Shown: positions 1 through 9,278 of the stretch, one piece after another
Layout: each line of letters opens with the position of its first letter
Numbering within the stretch: position 1 is the first letter of the stretch
Translations under genes and position numbers: made by a program
Assembly (NCBI RefSeq): GCF_022647885.1
Contig: NZ_JALCLM010000001.1
Span: 558,001 to 622,000, forward strand
DNA: 64,000 nt
Source: Bifidobacterium sp.
GTDB taxonomy: Bacteria > Actinomycetota > Actinomycetes > Actinomycetales > Bifidobacteriaceae
Reading direction: 5' to 3'
Notes under the pieces: model-generated
The model's input: only the letters and a program-made list of their open reading frames with translations
Told to the model about the DNA's origin: nothing
The model's database searches: none

Positions 1-347
1 CTGGTCATAAAGGTGGAATGGCTACAATTCACGCCGATGGTGTTACCAGAGTTCCTACAAGACTCATTTCACTCGGCATGCTTGCTGGGCTTGATGCCAT
101 GGCGACGGCGTTGTTGCTCGACGGCGCATTTGATGCACTGGTACATGTACAAAGGATTTCTGGGGTACGTAGGATTACACAAATTGGTTGTCTTGAGTTT
201 CGACGGCATGGCGAATTATCAGGCGTGGTGATGTCTTCATGGCACGGTGAGAAGCAAGTACTCGGCAATGATTTGTGGTGTCAATTTCTTGAACGATGGA
301 ATCCGGAGTGGCTATCAGCTTCATCGCATACAAGAGGTAAAAGCTGA
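1..347 (+). CDS. tadA: TadA/CpaF-type pilus assembly ATPase, C-terminal end (partial)
   Basis: The left edge cuts this gene, leaving about 114 C-terminal residues in frame 3. The visible part opens with GHKGGMATIHAD, the His-box region that follows the Walker B site in the VirB11/GspE-like secretion ATPases of the CpaF/TadA group. Such enzymes hydrolyse ATP as cytoplasmic hexamers to drive assembly of Flp (Tad) pili. The stop codon overlaps the start of the next gene (TGATG), which is the TadB-like protein, so the two are translationally coupled. The identification rests on the His box plus the following TadB, TadC, pilin and TadE genes. The Walker A motif lies outside the window and cannot be checked. 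Confidence 0.85.
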   Translation, partial: GHKGGMATIHADGVTRVPTRLISLGMLAGLDAMATALLLDGAFDALVHVQRISGVRRITQIGCLEFRRHGELSGVVMSSWHGEKQVLGNDLWCQFLERWNPEWLSASSHTRGKS

Positions 348-1027
348 TGCTCATACAACATGAATCCGTGAATGTAGCTTTCTATATAGGATTATTGATT
401 CTATTGTGGCCCAAGCGGTCTCTACAACACCCTAGACGCTTGCGGGTGCACGAGCACTTGCGTGATAATCAAGGTTCCGGTGCTGGAACTATTGCTGGGC
501 TGGCAACGCTCTCTTCGATGTTGCGTTGTGGCGGCAACCTTGTGGAAAGTGTCGAAGTGCTGACCGGACGATCATTCGCAACAAGAACATTGACATTGAA
601 TAGGTGTTACGAGGTGATGTGGAAATGTCACAGCAGAGATGAAAATCCGGAGCAAATTCGCATGGTTGCTATGTCGTTGAGTGCGGCCTATAGGCTCAGT
701 GAAGAATTAGGCTGCGAAGCTGCTCGCTGTATTGATGCGGCTGCTGCAGCTTGTAGACGTGCTCATCAAGTGGATGAGCTCAGAAACAAAGCGTTTTCGA
801 TGCCCAAAGCCACGGTAAAATTGCTATCAGCCTTGCCCATCGCTGCTATGGCTGTTGCGGAGCTAATAGGTGTTAGAGCGCTCTCCTTCCTCTTTTCCAC
901 TATGCCAGGCCTGATATGTCTTACGTTGGGAAGCCTATGTTACATATTGGGAGTGCTGTGGATGCATGCTTTAGCGCAGGCGGATCATACAGACAGCGTC
1001 AATGCTCTGCAAAGGTTGGGTGTGTGA
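347..1027 (+). CDS. tadB: TadB-like Flp pilus assembly membrane protein
   Basis: A 226-residue protein with a short N-terminal hydrophobic segment (about residues 10-22), a cytoplasmic helical region (about 40-155) and two C-terminal membrane segments (about 165-187 and 190-212). This is the layout of a type II secretion F domain protein of the TadB group, the inner-membrane platform on which the TadA ATPase acts. Sequence identity to a specific TadB cannot be judged by eye, so the call leans on layout and position. The ATG overlaps the tadA stop by one base. It is shorter than many TadB proteins (about 300 residues), as is usual for the reduced actinobacterial Tad loci. The next gene, TadC-like, starts within a few bases. 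Confidence 0.75.
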   Translation: MLIQHESVNVAFYIGLLILLWPKRSLQHPRRLRVHEHLRDNQGSGAGTIAGLATLSSMLRCGGNLVESVEVLTGRSFATRTLTLNRCYEVMWKCHSRDENPEQIRMVAMSLSAAYRLSEELGCEAARCIDAAAAACRRAHQVDELRNKAFSMPKATVKLLSALPIAAMAVAELIGVRALSFLFSTMPGLICLTLGSLCYILGVLWMHALAQADHTDSVNALQRLGV

Positions 1028-1030
1028 AGC

Positions 1031-1580
1031 GTGGAAGCGGTTGTTGCTTCCCTAGCTATCGCTGGCGCAGTGCTGCTCTTACGGGCGCACAGATGCTCGG
1101 CATAGTAGTTATGGGGCAGTTAAACCGTCGTCTCGGCTACACATCGTGCTCGTTTTGGAAATGCTGGCTGTGGCTATTCGTCAAGGAGCGTCCATAACTC
1201 ATGCGCTCGAAAGCGTAGCTGCTGTGATTGACGAAGAACTCAGTGTATCTGTCAACACAGTGACAGCAGCTTTGCATCGAGGTGTTGGATGGTCACAAGC
1301 TTGGGTGACGGTGTGCAACAAGCACACGGTTACAGGCATATCATGCATGATTTTAAGGGATTCATTGGAAGCGTCTTGGCGGTTGGGAGCATCTCCGCTG
1401 CCTCGAATTGAAGCGGTTGTAGCTCAACTGGATGCACAGGAGCGTAATCACATTGAATCCGATGCAGCTCGCCTTACTGTGAGACTCTTACTCCCTACAG
1501 CTTTATGTTTTCTTCCTGCATTCGTCCTTCTTGGAGTTATACCTTGTATCGCCGCTTTTGCGCAGGGTATTTTTGCGTAG
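1031..1580 (+). CDS. tadC: TadC-like pilus assembly membrane protein with an apparent frameshift
   Basis: Two overlapping frames together give one TadC-like protein. From GTG 1031 a hydrophobic N-terminus (VEAVVASLAIAGAVLLLR) runs to a stop at 1103-1105. The rest, open from 1056 to the stop at 1580 one frame over, carries LVLEMLAVAIRQGASITHAL, a helical T2SF-like region and a C-terminal membrane segment ending at the stop. Moving from the first frame to the second needs a +1 shift between about 1080 and 1103. Without the shift the downstream part would start at GTG 1146, which has no visible ribosome binding site and lacks the first membrane helix. The cause may be a sequencing error, a decayed gene or a true recoding event; the sequence does not decide. 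Confidence 0.65.
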
Positions 1581-1861
1581 CGGTAGCAATTGCATGCAGT
1601 AATGCAATAGTGCATATAACTACCTAGATAGATACGGATAGATATCCACAGTGAGCAGCGCTGCTTCACCTTTAACCACACAGTCATGCAGAACAGTTGC
1701 TGCGTTCTGTTCTCAGCCATAGTGGTGATACACGAAGGCACCGTAGAAATTCGACAGTCATACAAGGACAGCCAAAAGGTACTACTCCCATCGTTATTTG
1801 TTTACATGGTCGAATTCCAATACGTCATAAAGGTGCCGTGCTTGATTGAAAGGAAATCGCT

Positions 1862-2170
1862 ATGCGACAACATCATCTCTTACCACCACAACCGGCTGCG
1901 AATGCGCCAGATAGTGAAGACACCACCAGCGGGCGAATACGGAGCTTGTTGAACGATATCGTTGAAAAAATATCATCCCAATGTTGTCTGTTAGATGCTC
2001 GAATGCGTACTGCAATGGCAGAACCAGAGTCTGGAATGGCAACGGCAGAATATGCTGTAGTGCTTATAGCTGCCACAGGCTTCGCCGGCCTACTTGTTGC
2101 CATTCTTAAATCGGGCGATGTTAGAGAATTGTTGATGAGTATCGTCAAACAGGCTCTCAACATCGGATAA
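1862..2170 (+). CDS. DUF4244 Flp-type pilin subunit
   Basis: A 102-residue protein with about 57 N-terminal residues, then the prepilin motif ESGMATAEYAVVLIAATGFAG. Cleavage between Gly and Met would leave Glu at position 5 and Tyr at position 6, the G|xxxxEY rule of Flp pilins processed by a TadV-type peptidase. One membrane helix follows (about residues 60-80) and the mature protein is only about 45 residues long. DUF4244 proteins sit between tadC and tadE in actinobacterial Tad loci, as here. This is the likely major pilin. The leader is longer than in most Flp prepilins; an internal start is possible, such as the ATG at 2005 (MRTAMAEPES). Confidence 0.8.
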   Translation: MRQHHLLPPQPAANAPDSEDTTSGRIRSLLNDIVEKISSQCCLLDARMRTAMAEPESGMATAEYAVVLIAATGFAGLLVAILKSGDVRELLMSIVKQALNIG

Positions 2171-2176
2171 GCCAGA

Positions 2177-2548
2177 GTGCCGATGAGAAACAGTTTCGCA
2201 GGGCAGAAGTCCATATCCGACACAGGAACAGTAACTGCTGAATTTGCCATGATACTGCCAGCAGTGATGGCACTGGTGGCGCTATTGCTGGCTCTTGTAT
2301 CAGCGGTTACTGCTCACCTGGATTGTCAAGATGCTGCGAGCGCTGCTATCAGACAGTTAGTGATTTCAGAAGATGTTCAACAGGCTCGTGATGCGGCATT
2401 GCTCGCCGCTGGTAAGGACACCATTATGAAAATCCAACACAGCGGGAAACAGGTGGTAATCACCACAACATGCCCAATTGTTCCAGATACTGAAGGTTGG
2501 TTACCGCTTTCAGTTAATGGTAGAGCTGCGGGACTGATCGATGACTAG
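2177..2548 (+). CDS. tadE: TadE-like minor pseudopilin
   Basis: A 123-residue protein (GTG start; an ATG two codons on at 2183 is an equal alternative). Near residue 18 it has SDTGTVTAEFAMILPAVMAL: a cleavable Gly followed by TVTAEF, which puts Glu at position 5, then one membrane helix. This matches TadE family pseudopilins, which use the same peptidase as the Flp pilin and carry a larger extracellular C-terminal domain. It lies 6 bases after the DUF4244 pilin gene and overlaps the following TadE/G-like gene by 8 bases, so the three are probably one transcript. Confidence 0.75.
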   Translation: MPMRNSFAGQKSISDTGTVTAEFAMILPAVMALVALLLALVSAVTAHLDCQDAASAAIRQLVISEDVQQARDAALLAAGKDTIMKIQHSGKQVVITTTCPIVPDTEGWLPLSVNGRAAGLIDD

Positions 2549-2960
2549 GTCAAGAACAGTGATTCGTTGCAGAGGGCTGCACCGGTGTAAACGCGCATTC
2601 AAAGGGATTGGTGATGATGGTTCGGGCTCTATGGCAGGTGCGTTGTTGATTTTGTGTATAGCTGTAGCCTTAACTCTTCTTGCCGTAGTAGGAAATGCTC
2701 TTGTCTGTCTTTCGCAAGCGAGATCTGCAGCAGATATGGCTGCATTGGCTGTCGCCGCAGCATACAGAAGTGGTGAGATTGATCCTTGTGCCGCTGGCTT
2801 CGAAAGCGTCCAGATGGTAGGTGCGCATGTGCTTGAATGCCAGATTGATGGTGAAGATGCAGTAGTGGATGTGTCGAAAAGCACTATGCTCGAATTCCTG
2901 CCGTATGTTCAGCAGCGTTCTCGCGCGGGCCCAGAAGATTGTGACGACAATATTCCGTGA
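2541..2960 (+). CDS. Rv3654c/TadG-like Flp pilus-assembly protein
   Basis: A 139-residue protein with a basic N-terminus, the segment GDDGSGSMAGALLILCIAVA near residues 24-43, one long membrane helix and a Cys-containing extracellular domain. The GSGS motif before the helix and the position after tadE are typical of the mycobacterial Rv3654c family (putative Flp pilus-assembly TadE/G-like). The start ATG lies inside the end of tadE. Four Cys residues occur in or after the helix, two of which (in DPCAAGF and LECQI) could pair in the secreted domain. The function is inferred from context only. Confidence 0.65.
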   Translation: MTRSRTVIRCRGLHRCKRAFKGIGDDGSGSMAGALLILCIAVALTLLAVVGNALVCLSQARSAADMAALAVAAAYRSGEIDPCAAGFESVQMVGAHVLECQIDGEDAVVDVSKSTMLEFLPYVQQRSRAGPEDCDDNIP

Positions 2961-3119
2961 ATAACAGCTGAGTTGTTCTTTTATAGACCATAAGCGCATT
3001 TACCTCGAGGCGTAGCAGCATGTGGATGATACTTGTAAGGTTGATAGCGCTCGCACGCTAAGGGCTTGTTCTTAGCGCTCGCAAATTGGGATGTGGAAGA
3101 GGAACGGTAGATTAGAAAT

Positions 3120-5882
3120 ATGGCTCTTGCATTATATAGACGTTACCGTCCTGATTCTTTCGACGGAGTAATCGGACAGAATCAAGTGACAGTGCCGCTT
3201 GGGCGTGCATTGGATCAAGGAAAATTAACGCATGCCTACCTATTTTCAGGCCCCAGAGGTTGCGGAAAAACTAGTTGTGCTCGAATTCTCGCGAGATGCG
3301 TGAACTGTGAAAAAGGGCCAAGCAGTCACCCATGTGGTGAATGTGACAGTTGTAAGGATCTGGCAACTGGAGGTCCGGGTTCCATCGACGTAGTGGAGAT
3401 TGATGCCGCGAGCCATAATGGTGTCGATGATGCTAGGGAGTTGCGCGAACGCGCAGGCTTTGCCCCCGCTCGTGATCGTTACAAGATATTTATCCTTGAC
3501 GAAGCGCATATGGTGACTCAACAGGGTTTCAACGCTATGCTCAAGATTGTTGAGGAACCTCCTGAGCATGTGATGTTTATCTTTGCTACTACTGAGCCTG
3601 AAAAAGTCATTGGAACCATTCGTTCGCGTACACACCATTACCCTTTCCGTCTGGTTCCTCCCGAAGTTATGGGTCCATACTTGCAAGAGGTGTGCTCTAA
3701 GGAGGGCATCGAAGCTGAATCTGGTGTGCTGCGACTCGCGATGAGGGCCGGCGGTGGGTCTATGCGTGACACGCTCTCAGTCCTAGATCAATTGATGGTT
3801 GGCGCGCAAGATAATACGATTACTCAGGATTCCGCGATCGCTTTACTGGGATTCACGCCAGAAACGCTGATAGGTGCCGCTATTGACGCGATTATCGAGT
3901 GCAATGGTGAAAGTCTGTATGAAGTGGTGCAGAAAGTCGTCGTGGGAGGTTTTGACCCTAGGCGTTTCGTAGAGGATATGTTAGCCAGAGTTCGTGATTT
4001 ACTGGTGCTCACGCTCGGGGGAGTTCACGCTCAAAGCGTCTTGAGTGATGGGGCTGAAGCAGAAAACATTGAACAATTGCAGCGACAAGCTTCGAGCCTT
4101 GGTTTAGATTCTCTCACTCAGATTGCGCAAATCATCAATGAAACATTTGCCTCGATGAGTGGCGCAACCTCACCGCGTATGCGTTTGGAGCTTCTGGCTG
4201 CCAGATTGTTATCATATCGATTCGCTCAGCGAGATGGTGTTATTACACCTGCTGTAGCTCATGAATCAGCATCAGAGCGAGACAGCTCACCTGCGCATCG
4301 AGCTCAGGGAGGTGGGTTCATTGGTTCTCGCCGAAGCAAGAGTGAAGATATAAACTCGCACATGGCAAAACAGCATGATGATGCTGCCAAACTTCGCCAG
4401 GATTCTGACACTGTAACGACTGCTATAACAGCGCATGCTTCCACAGTCGACAATTTGCCGAAATCAACAGATGATGCTGAGGCAAGGCTAACGGCAATTC
4501 ACACAACAACGGGTGATACTAGCAGTGGTGCTGAAGCAGAACCGCATGCCTTACCTCTTGCTGCAGCACAGGCAGTACCGGTGTCACAAGCAACAGCAGC
4601 TGCTGCTGAGACTGCGCAAACTACACAGACTGCACAGACTACGCAAGCGGATGCACAAGTGACAGCACAACAGAAGCAGACCTTCTCAAGTGTTGATGAG
4701 CAGTGGGATTCTGTGGTCAAATCCTTGCCGGCTGATGTCAGGGCATACGTAGTCAGAGCAAAAGTTCCTGATGTTGCACTTGATGTTGCGAATACGGGTC
4801 GGCAGCGTCTGCGTATGACCTTTGATACGCCTTTGAGCCAGCACGCCTTTGCATTAGCAGTGGCGAGTGAAAGCGTCGAAGGAGAGACTAGTATTCCAAA
4901 AATTGTGTTGCTGATGGTCAAACATTCCTTTGGGCCAGACACCTTTATCGCGCCGTCTCCAACCGCAGCTGATGGAAAACGGGTGGAATCGACGCGCAAA
5001 ATGTCCCCTCAGCAGCTAGCTGATGTTAAACGCCGCATTGCCCTTGAGAAGGCCGGACTTTCTGCAACTCAACTTGGCGTCGCAGTCCATCAAGAATCTG
5101 AACCAAACCTCAATACAAAATCTGGCATATCACCGGCATCACAAGATTCGATATCGACGCAACGCGGGCATGAGAATTCTCGACAATCCACCGATGCAAA
5201 ACACGATGAGGCTGGACATGAATCCGACTCATCACATCACCGAGAGGGTGCTGAGGCAAGTTCCTCAGGTGTAGAGGACGACCCTTGGGCGCTTCCGGCA
5301 CCTGCTGCACAAGGCAATAGGACTGTCGGCGCTGCTAAACAGGAGCCGATTCCACACGGTCGGGCAGATGGTGGGCAGCATCAAGCAACGCATGAAAAAA
5401 AAGTCGTTGCTGTGCCGGATTTATCAAATGATGATGACCCCTGGCTGAATCCTACTGATCCTTCACCACAGACAGATCAGGAATCCGCGGTACACGCCCC
5501 AGCAGCATCAGATGAGACGTCAGCTTCTTCAAAGGCAACCTTGCAAGCCGGACAGCATTTCCTTGGAGTCCGAACATCCGATGGAGATAATCAGGCATCG
5601 CAGAATTCAGTCGTTGCTTCGCACTCTGACGTTGCACAAAACGATCTTTCGAGTCTGACAAATAGTGCGGGGAGTCCCGTTGATGCGCTGCCATCTGCTC
5701 CGCAGGTCGACGCAGATGATGATACTTACACTTTGCAAGACAAAAGTCTAAACAGTGGCAATGTGTTGGATATTGAAGAGATTAAACGGCTCTTCGACGT
5801 TAAACAGGTTGAGACGTATGAGGCTGATGATCCTCTTAACCCAATCAATGTTGAACACCACAAGCAGCAAGGACACGAGTAA
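3120..5882 (+). CDS. dnaX: DNA polymerase III subunits gamma/tau
   Basis: A 920-residue clamp-loader ATPase. The N-terminus has the family opening (ALYRRYRP), Walker [10 protein letters not shown] at residues 44-52, a four-Cys zinc module (about 60-78, CVNC...PCGECDSC), Walker B IFILDEAH (123-130) and sensor 1 FATTEPEK (about 155). Residues beyond about 380 are low-complexity and acidic, rich in Ala, Gln, Thr and Ser with a short TAQTTQ repeat near 500, a folded patch (about 515-640, typical of tau domain V) and further disordered sequence. It is long for the family (usually 550-850). It loads the sliding clamp and couples the replisome to helicase. Its stop overlaps the recR start (TAATG). 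Confidence 0.95.
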   Translation: MALALYRRYRPDSFDGVIGQNQVTVPLGRALDQGKLTHAYLFSGPRGCGKTSCARILARCVNCEKGPSSHPCGECDSCKDLATGGPGSIDVVEIDAASHNGVDDARELRERAGFAPARDRYKIFILDEAHMVTQQGFNAMLKIVEEPPEHVMFIFATTEPEKVIGTIRSRTHHYPFRLVPPEVMGPYLQEVCSKEGIEAESGVLRLAMRAGGGSMRDTLSVLDQLMVGAQDNTITQDSAIALLGFTPETLIGAAIDAIIECNGESLYEVVQKVVVGGFDPRRFVEDMLARVRDLLVLTLGGVHAQSVLSDGAEAENIEQLQRQASSLGLDSLTQIAQIINETFASMSGATSPRMRLELLAARLLSYRFAQRDGVITPAVAHESASERDSSPAHRAQGGGFIGSRRSKSEDINSHMAKQHDDAAKLRQDSDTVTTAITAHASTVDNLPKSTDDAEARLTAIHTTTGDTSSGAEAEPHALPLAAAQAVPVSQATAAAAETAQTTQTAQTTQADAQVTAQQKQTFSSVDEQWDSVVKSLPADVRAYVVRAKVPDVALDVANTGRQRLRMTFDTPLSQHAFALAVASESVEGETSIPKIVLLMVKHSFGPDTFIAPSPTAADGKRVESTRKMSPQQLADVKRRIALEKAGLSATQLGVAVHQESEPNLNTKSGISPASQDSISTQRGHENSRQSTDAKHDEAGHESDSSHHREGAEASSSGVEDDPWALPAPAAQGNRTVGAAKQEPIPHGRADGGQHQATHEKKVVAVPDLSNDDDPWLNPTDPSPQTDQESAVHAPAASDETSASSKATLQAGQHFLGVRTSDGDNQASQNSVVASHSDVAQNDLSSLTNSAGSPVDALPSAPQVDADDDTYTLQDKSLNSGNVLDIEEIKRLFDVKQVETYEADDPLNPINVEHHKQQGHE

Positions 5883-6484
5883 TGGCTTTGGCATATGACG
5901 GTGCAATCCAAGATTTGATCGATGATTTTGCGAAGCTGCCGGGGATAGGTCCTAAAGGTGCTCAACGAATTGCCTTTTACTTGCTGGGAACTGATATGCA
6001 AGAGGCTCAGGATCTTGCTGATGCAATCGTTACAGTAAAGATGAAAGTTCGATTCTGTGAAGTGTGTGGAAACGTGTGTGAGAGCAGTCCTTGCCCAATT
6101 TGTGAGGATCCACGCCGTGACCGAAGTGTTATTTGTGTGGTCGAGGAGCCCAAAGATGTGATGAGCATTGAACGCACGCGCGAATTTAGAGGTTTGTATC
6201 ACGTTCTTGGTGGTGCTATTAATCCAATGGCGAATGTTGGTCCTGCAGATCTACGAATTGCGCAACTGCTGAATCGACTCAAAGATGATGAGGTGAGCGA
6301 GGTAATCCTTGCCCTTGATCCCAACATCGAAGGTGAAGCCACAACTACTTATCTCAATAGACTTCTTGGACCGTTGGAATTAACAGTTACTCGTTTGGCA
6401 AGTGGGCTGCCCGTGGGTAGTGATTTGGAATACGCTGATGAAATCACACTTGGTCGCGCTCTTGCCGGACGTCGCAGCGTCTGA
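5882..6484 (+). CDS. recR: Recombination mediator RecR
   Basis: A 200-residue protein of standard length. It has an N-terminal helix-hairpin-helix ([17 protein letters not shown], about residues 19-35), a four-Cys zinc finger (CEVCGN...CPIC, about 58-74), a Toprim domain starting near [10 protein letters not shown] and the C-terminal Walker-like region. RecR works with RecO and RecF to load RecA at gaps. The start codon shares one base with the dnaX stop, the pairing usual in actinobacteria and many other bacteria. Confidence 0.95.
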   Translation: MALAYDGAIQDLIDDFAKLPGIGPKGAQRIAFYLLGTDMQEAQDLADAIVTVKMKVRFCEVCGNVCESSPCPICEDPRRDRSVICVVEEPKDVMSIERTREFRGLYHVLGGAINPMANVGPADLRIAQLLNRLKDDEVSEVILALDPNIEGEATTTYLNRLLGPLELTVTRLASGLPVGSDLEYADEITLGRALAGRRSV

Positions 6485-6535
6485 TGACACACTGGCATTC
6501 ATGCGGTGTCGGTGCTCATATGTTGGGAGTTAACC

Positions 6536-6563
6536 TTGGTGAGGGTACCCTGACATCTATAAT
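6536..6563 (+). promoter_or_regulatory. Probable sigma-70 type promoter of the lysC operon
   Basis: TTGGTG at 6536-6541 and a perfect TATAAT at 6558-6563 are separated by 16 bases, placing transcription start near 6570 and leaving about 55 bases of leader before the GTG start of lysC. The spacer holds the palindrome GGGTACCC. No lysine riboswitch fold is apparent in so short a leader. Confidence 0.55.
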
Positions 6564-6623
6564 CGTCCCAATTGCATAAAATGTCGCGAAGCGGTGCAAC
6601 ACCAGCTGCGAGATTGGATAGAA

Positions 6624-7388
6624 GTGGCCCTTATCGTTCAGAAATACGGCGGATCATCCGTCGCGGATTCAGATTCCATCAAACGCGTTGCGAAACGCAT
6701 CATTGCGACCAAGAAGGCTGGTAATGATGTTGCTGTAGTGGTTTCTGCAATGGGTGATACCACTGATGACCTTATCGATCAGGCGCTGGATATGGATTCC
6801 AACCCTCCTGCTCGTGAGATGGATATGTTGATGACTGCAGGTGAACGTATCTCAATGAGCCTGCTAGCCATGTCAATCCATGCGCAAGGTGATAAAGCTC
6901 ATTCATTTACTGGCTCACAGGCAGGCTTTATGACTGATGCACGATATGGAGCAGCGCATATCCGCGCTGTGCATCCTCATCGTGTAGCTGAAGCGCTCAG
7001 CAATGGTGAGGTCGGCATAGTTGCAGGATTCCAAGGCGTGAACCCAGATGGTGATGCCACCACTCTCGGGCGGGGCGGCTCTGATACTTCTGCCGTGGCG
7101 TTGGCAGTGGCTCTGCATGCTGATGTGTGCGAAATATATACAGATGTGGATGGTGTGTTTACTGCCGATCCTCGAATTGTTCCCACAGCTCGCAGAATTC
7201 CAGTTATTTCTTACGAAGAGATGATGGAAATGGCAGCTTCAGGGTCAAAGATTCTAGCGTTGCGATGCGTAGAGTATGCTCAGCGTTTTCACATGCCAAT
7301 CCATGTGCGCAGCTCGTTTTCCCATCGCTCTGGAACATTGATTGTGCCGCAGGGTATGAACCCACAAATCGTGCCAAACTATTCGTGA
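6624..7388 (+). CDS. lysC: Aspartate kinase, catalytic domain only
   Basis: A 254-residue protein starting at GTG 6624 ([15 protein letters not shown], the family opening); an in-frame upstream extension to 6594 adds residues no aspartokinase has. Motifs in order: [19 protein letters not shown] (about residues 72-84), [14 protein letters not shown] (about 148-161), [13 protein letters not shown] (about 170-182) and [14 protein letters not shown] (about 202-215). It phosphorylates aspartate with ATP, the first step to lysine, threonine, methionine and diaminopimelate. It stops just after the kinase domain; the two ACT domains that normally follow in the same polypeptide are in the next gene. 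Promoter at 6536-6563. Confidence 0.93.
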   Translation: MALIVQKYGGSSVADSDSIKRVAKRIIATKKAGNDVAVVVSAMGDTTDDLIDQALDMDSNPPAREMDMLMTAGERISMSLLAMSIHAQGDKAHSFTGSQAGFMTDARYGAAHIRAVHPHRVAEALSNGEVGIVAGFQGVNPDGDATTLGRGGSDTSAVALAVALHADVCEIYTDVDGVFTADPRIVPTARRIPVISYEEMMEMAASGSKILALRCVEYAQRFHMPIHVRSSFSHRSGTLIVPQGMNPQIVPNYS

Positions 7389-7459
7389 TAGTACGGGTAG
7401 ATGCAACATGTCACACCGAAGATTAGAACAGAACAACACAGCAAACATGAGGCGGATTC

Positions 7460-8032
7460 ATGAATAATAACGATGAGAACAAATCAATGGGCGAGCTGTT
7501 CCCAGACCTCAATGGCCCCGAGTCTCCGGTTATTTCTGGTGTGGCACACGATCGTAGTGAGGCTCAGGTAACACTTCGTGCAGTACCGGACCTTCCCGGA
7601 GTTGCAGCTCAGCTCTTCACCATCCTCGCAGAGGGTGGTATCAACATCGATATGATTGTTCAGGCTGGTGCTGCCACTGGCACTGCTGATATATCCTTCA
7701 CCATGCCTCAGGCTCAAACCGATGCAGTTGAGACTTTGATGGAATCGCAGGCGAGACTGTTGGGGTATGACAGTCTTGAAGTTAATACCCAAGTTGGCAA
7801 AGTTACTTTAGTGGGTGTTGGCATGAAAACTCACTCTGGGATCACAGCGACCTTCTTTAAAGCACTCAGCGCAAAGAATATTAATGTGTTGATGATTTCC
7901 ACGTCAGAAATTCGTATCTCAGCGATGGTGCCATTGGAAGATTTGGATGACGCAGTGCGAGCAATTCACACAGCGTTTAATCTTGATGCTGAACAAATAG
8001 AAGCTGTTGTTTACGGAGGGACGGGACGCTGA
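7460..8032 (+). CDS. Stand-alone aspartokinase regulatory subunit (two ACT domains)
   Basis: A 190-residue protein whose residues from about 24 on match the C-terminal regulatory part of aspartokinase: SGVAHDRSEAQVTL, first ACT (DLPGVAAQLFTILAEGGINI), then VGKVTLVGVGMKTHSGITAT and second ACT (ISTSEIRISAMVPLEDLDDA), ending VVYGGTGR as in the corynebacterial enzyme. In Corynebacterium the beta subunit comes from an internal start of one lysC gene; here a 71-base gap with stop codons separates the two parts. It should pair with LysC to give feedback inhibition by lysine and threonine. The first 23 residues are a new, charged N-terminus. The ATG is preceded by GAGGCGG. Confidence 0.88.
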   Translation: MNNNDENKSMGELFPDLNGPESPVISGVAHDRSEAQVTLRAVPDLPGVAAQLFTILAEGGINIDMIVQAGAATGTADISFTMPQAQTDAVETLMESQARLLGYDSLEVNTQVGKVTLVGVGMKTHSGITATFFKALSAKNINVLMISTSEIRISAMVPLEDLDDAVRAIHTAFNLDAEQIEAVVYGGTGR

Positions 8033-8033
8033 A

Positions 8034-9104
8034 ATGGCAAGGATTAATGATCGCGGTGTGAATGTTGCGGTACTAGGTGCCACTGGCCAAGTTGGTATGG
8101 TGATGCGCAGCATTCTAGCTGAGCGTGCATTTCCAGTGAAAGAATTGCGTTTTATGGCTTCATCCCACTCCGCGGGACAGAATCTGCGATGGGAAGGTCA
8201 CGACATCACGGTTGAGGATGTCGAGCAAGCTGATTTGCGAGATATTGATATCGCTATTTTCTCCGCAGGCGGCGGTACCTCAAAGTTGTGGGCTCCTCGT
8301 TTCGCTGCTGAAGGCAGCTACGTGGTAGACAATTCCTCTCAATGGCGTATGCATGATGACGTACCGCTGGTAGTTGCGGAAGTGAATCCGGATGATTTGA
8401 ATGACGTTCCCGGACGTATCATTGCTAACCCTAATTGCACAACCATGGCATGTATGCCTGTGCTGAAACCTTTAGCTGATGCCTTTGGTCTCACCAGACT
8501 CATCGTTTCGTCATATCAGGCAGTTTCAGGTGCTGGGCGTGCCGGTGTGCTGCAGCTGAAGAATGAGGCGCAGGCCGCGCTTGATCAAGGCGCAGACAAG
8601 TTGGTATTCGATGGTTCTTCCATCGATTTTCCAGAACCAACTAAAGTTGCTCGGACCATCGCTTTTGATGCCGTGCCATTTATCGGCGCGATTGTAGATG
8701 ATGGGAGTGAGGAAACTGACGAAGAGCAGAAGTTACGTAATGAAAGTCGCAAGATTCTTCATCTGCCTCATCTTGCTGCTTCCTGCACATGTGTGCGTGT
8801 AGGGGTATTTACAGCGCACGGTATGAGCATGAATGCTGAATTTGCTTCAGCAGTAACTCCCGATCAAGCGCGTGAGCTGCTGGCCAATGCACCTGGCGTT
8901 GAACTCAGTGATATTCCTACCCCTTTGCAGGCCGCAGGCAAAGATAATAGTTTTGTCGGGCGTATTCGTCAGGATCAGGCTGTTGACGACAATAAAGGTT
9001 TAGCGCTCTTTGTTGCCAATGACAATCTGCGCAAAGGAGCAGCACTCAACGCCATTGAAATCGCTGAAGTATTGGTGCGCAAGCATTTTGCCGATCAACT
9101 CTAA
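8034..9104 (+). CDS. asd: Aspartate-semialdehyde dehydrogenase
   Basis: A 356-residue enzyme. It has an N-terminal NADP-binding loop (VAVLGATGQVGMVM, about residues 8-21), FSAGGGTS (about 75-82), the catalytic-Cys motif NPNCTTMACMP (about 132-142) and the substrate-binding HGMSMNAEF region near 262-270. It reduces aspartyl phosphate to the semialdehyde, the step after LysC. ATG 8034 starts two bases after the ACT gene stop, with GGAGGG upstream; an earlier in-frame TTG at 8007 would overlap the ACT gene and add a non-family extension. It is the last gene of the lysC operon and is followed by a hairpin at 9142-9182. Confidence 0.95.
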   Translation: MARINDRGVNVAVLGATGQVGMVMRSILAERAFPVKELRFMASSHSAGQNLRWEGHDITVEDVEQADLRDIDIAIFSAGGGTSKLWAPRFAAEGSYVVDNSSQWRMHDDVPLVVAEVNPDDLNDVPGRIIANPNCTTMACMPVLKPLADAFGLTRLIVSSYQAVSGAGRAGVLQLKNEAQAALDQGADKLVFDGSSIDFPEPTKVARTIAFDAVPFIGAIVDDGSEETDEEQKLRNESRKILHLPHLAASCTCVRVGVFTAHGMSMNAEFASAVTPDQARELLANAPGVELSDIPTPLQAAGKDNSFVGRIRQDQAVDDNKGLALFVANDNLRKGAALNAIEIAEVLVRKHFADQL

Positions 9105-9141
9105 ATATCATTTTTCAGAATTGAGCAGTTTTCTAAGTTGA

Positions 9142-9182
9142 CAGGGACATAAATCGTACACATGGTGCGATTTATGTCCCTG
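9142..9182 (+). terminator. 15-bp perfect hairpin after asd
   Basis: Arms at 9142-9156 (CAGGGACATAAATCG) and 9168-9182 are exact inverse complements around an 11-base loop. No T-run follows on the + strand, so it may act as a terminator or as a 3' end stabiliser for the lysC-asd transcript. Confidence 0.6.
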
Positions 9183-9278
9183 CTGTGTATGCCCTAGAGA
9201 ATGCTAGCTCTGTACTAACATCATCCGTGCGGGAAACTATAGATGAAGTTTGCATCACGATGGTGAGATACTGGGGAT

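Noticed and set aside
1686..1952. Open frame of 88 codons between tadC and the DUF4244 gene
   Set aside because: It has no ribosome binding site or family resemblance and overlaps the start of the DUF4244 pilin in another frame. The 1581-1861 gap is better seen as a leader region.
4499..4999. Antisense open frame of 166 codons opposite the dnaX linker
   Set aside because: It mirrors the low-complexity Ala/Thr/Gln region of DnaX; the translated residues are Ala, Cys, Val and Ser-rich with no family match.
6481..6623. Lysine riboswitch before lysC
   Set aside because: The leader after the predicted start is only about 55 bases, far too short for the lysine riboswitch of about 175 bases, and its conserved elements are missing.
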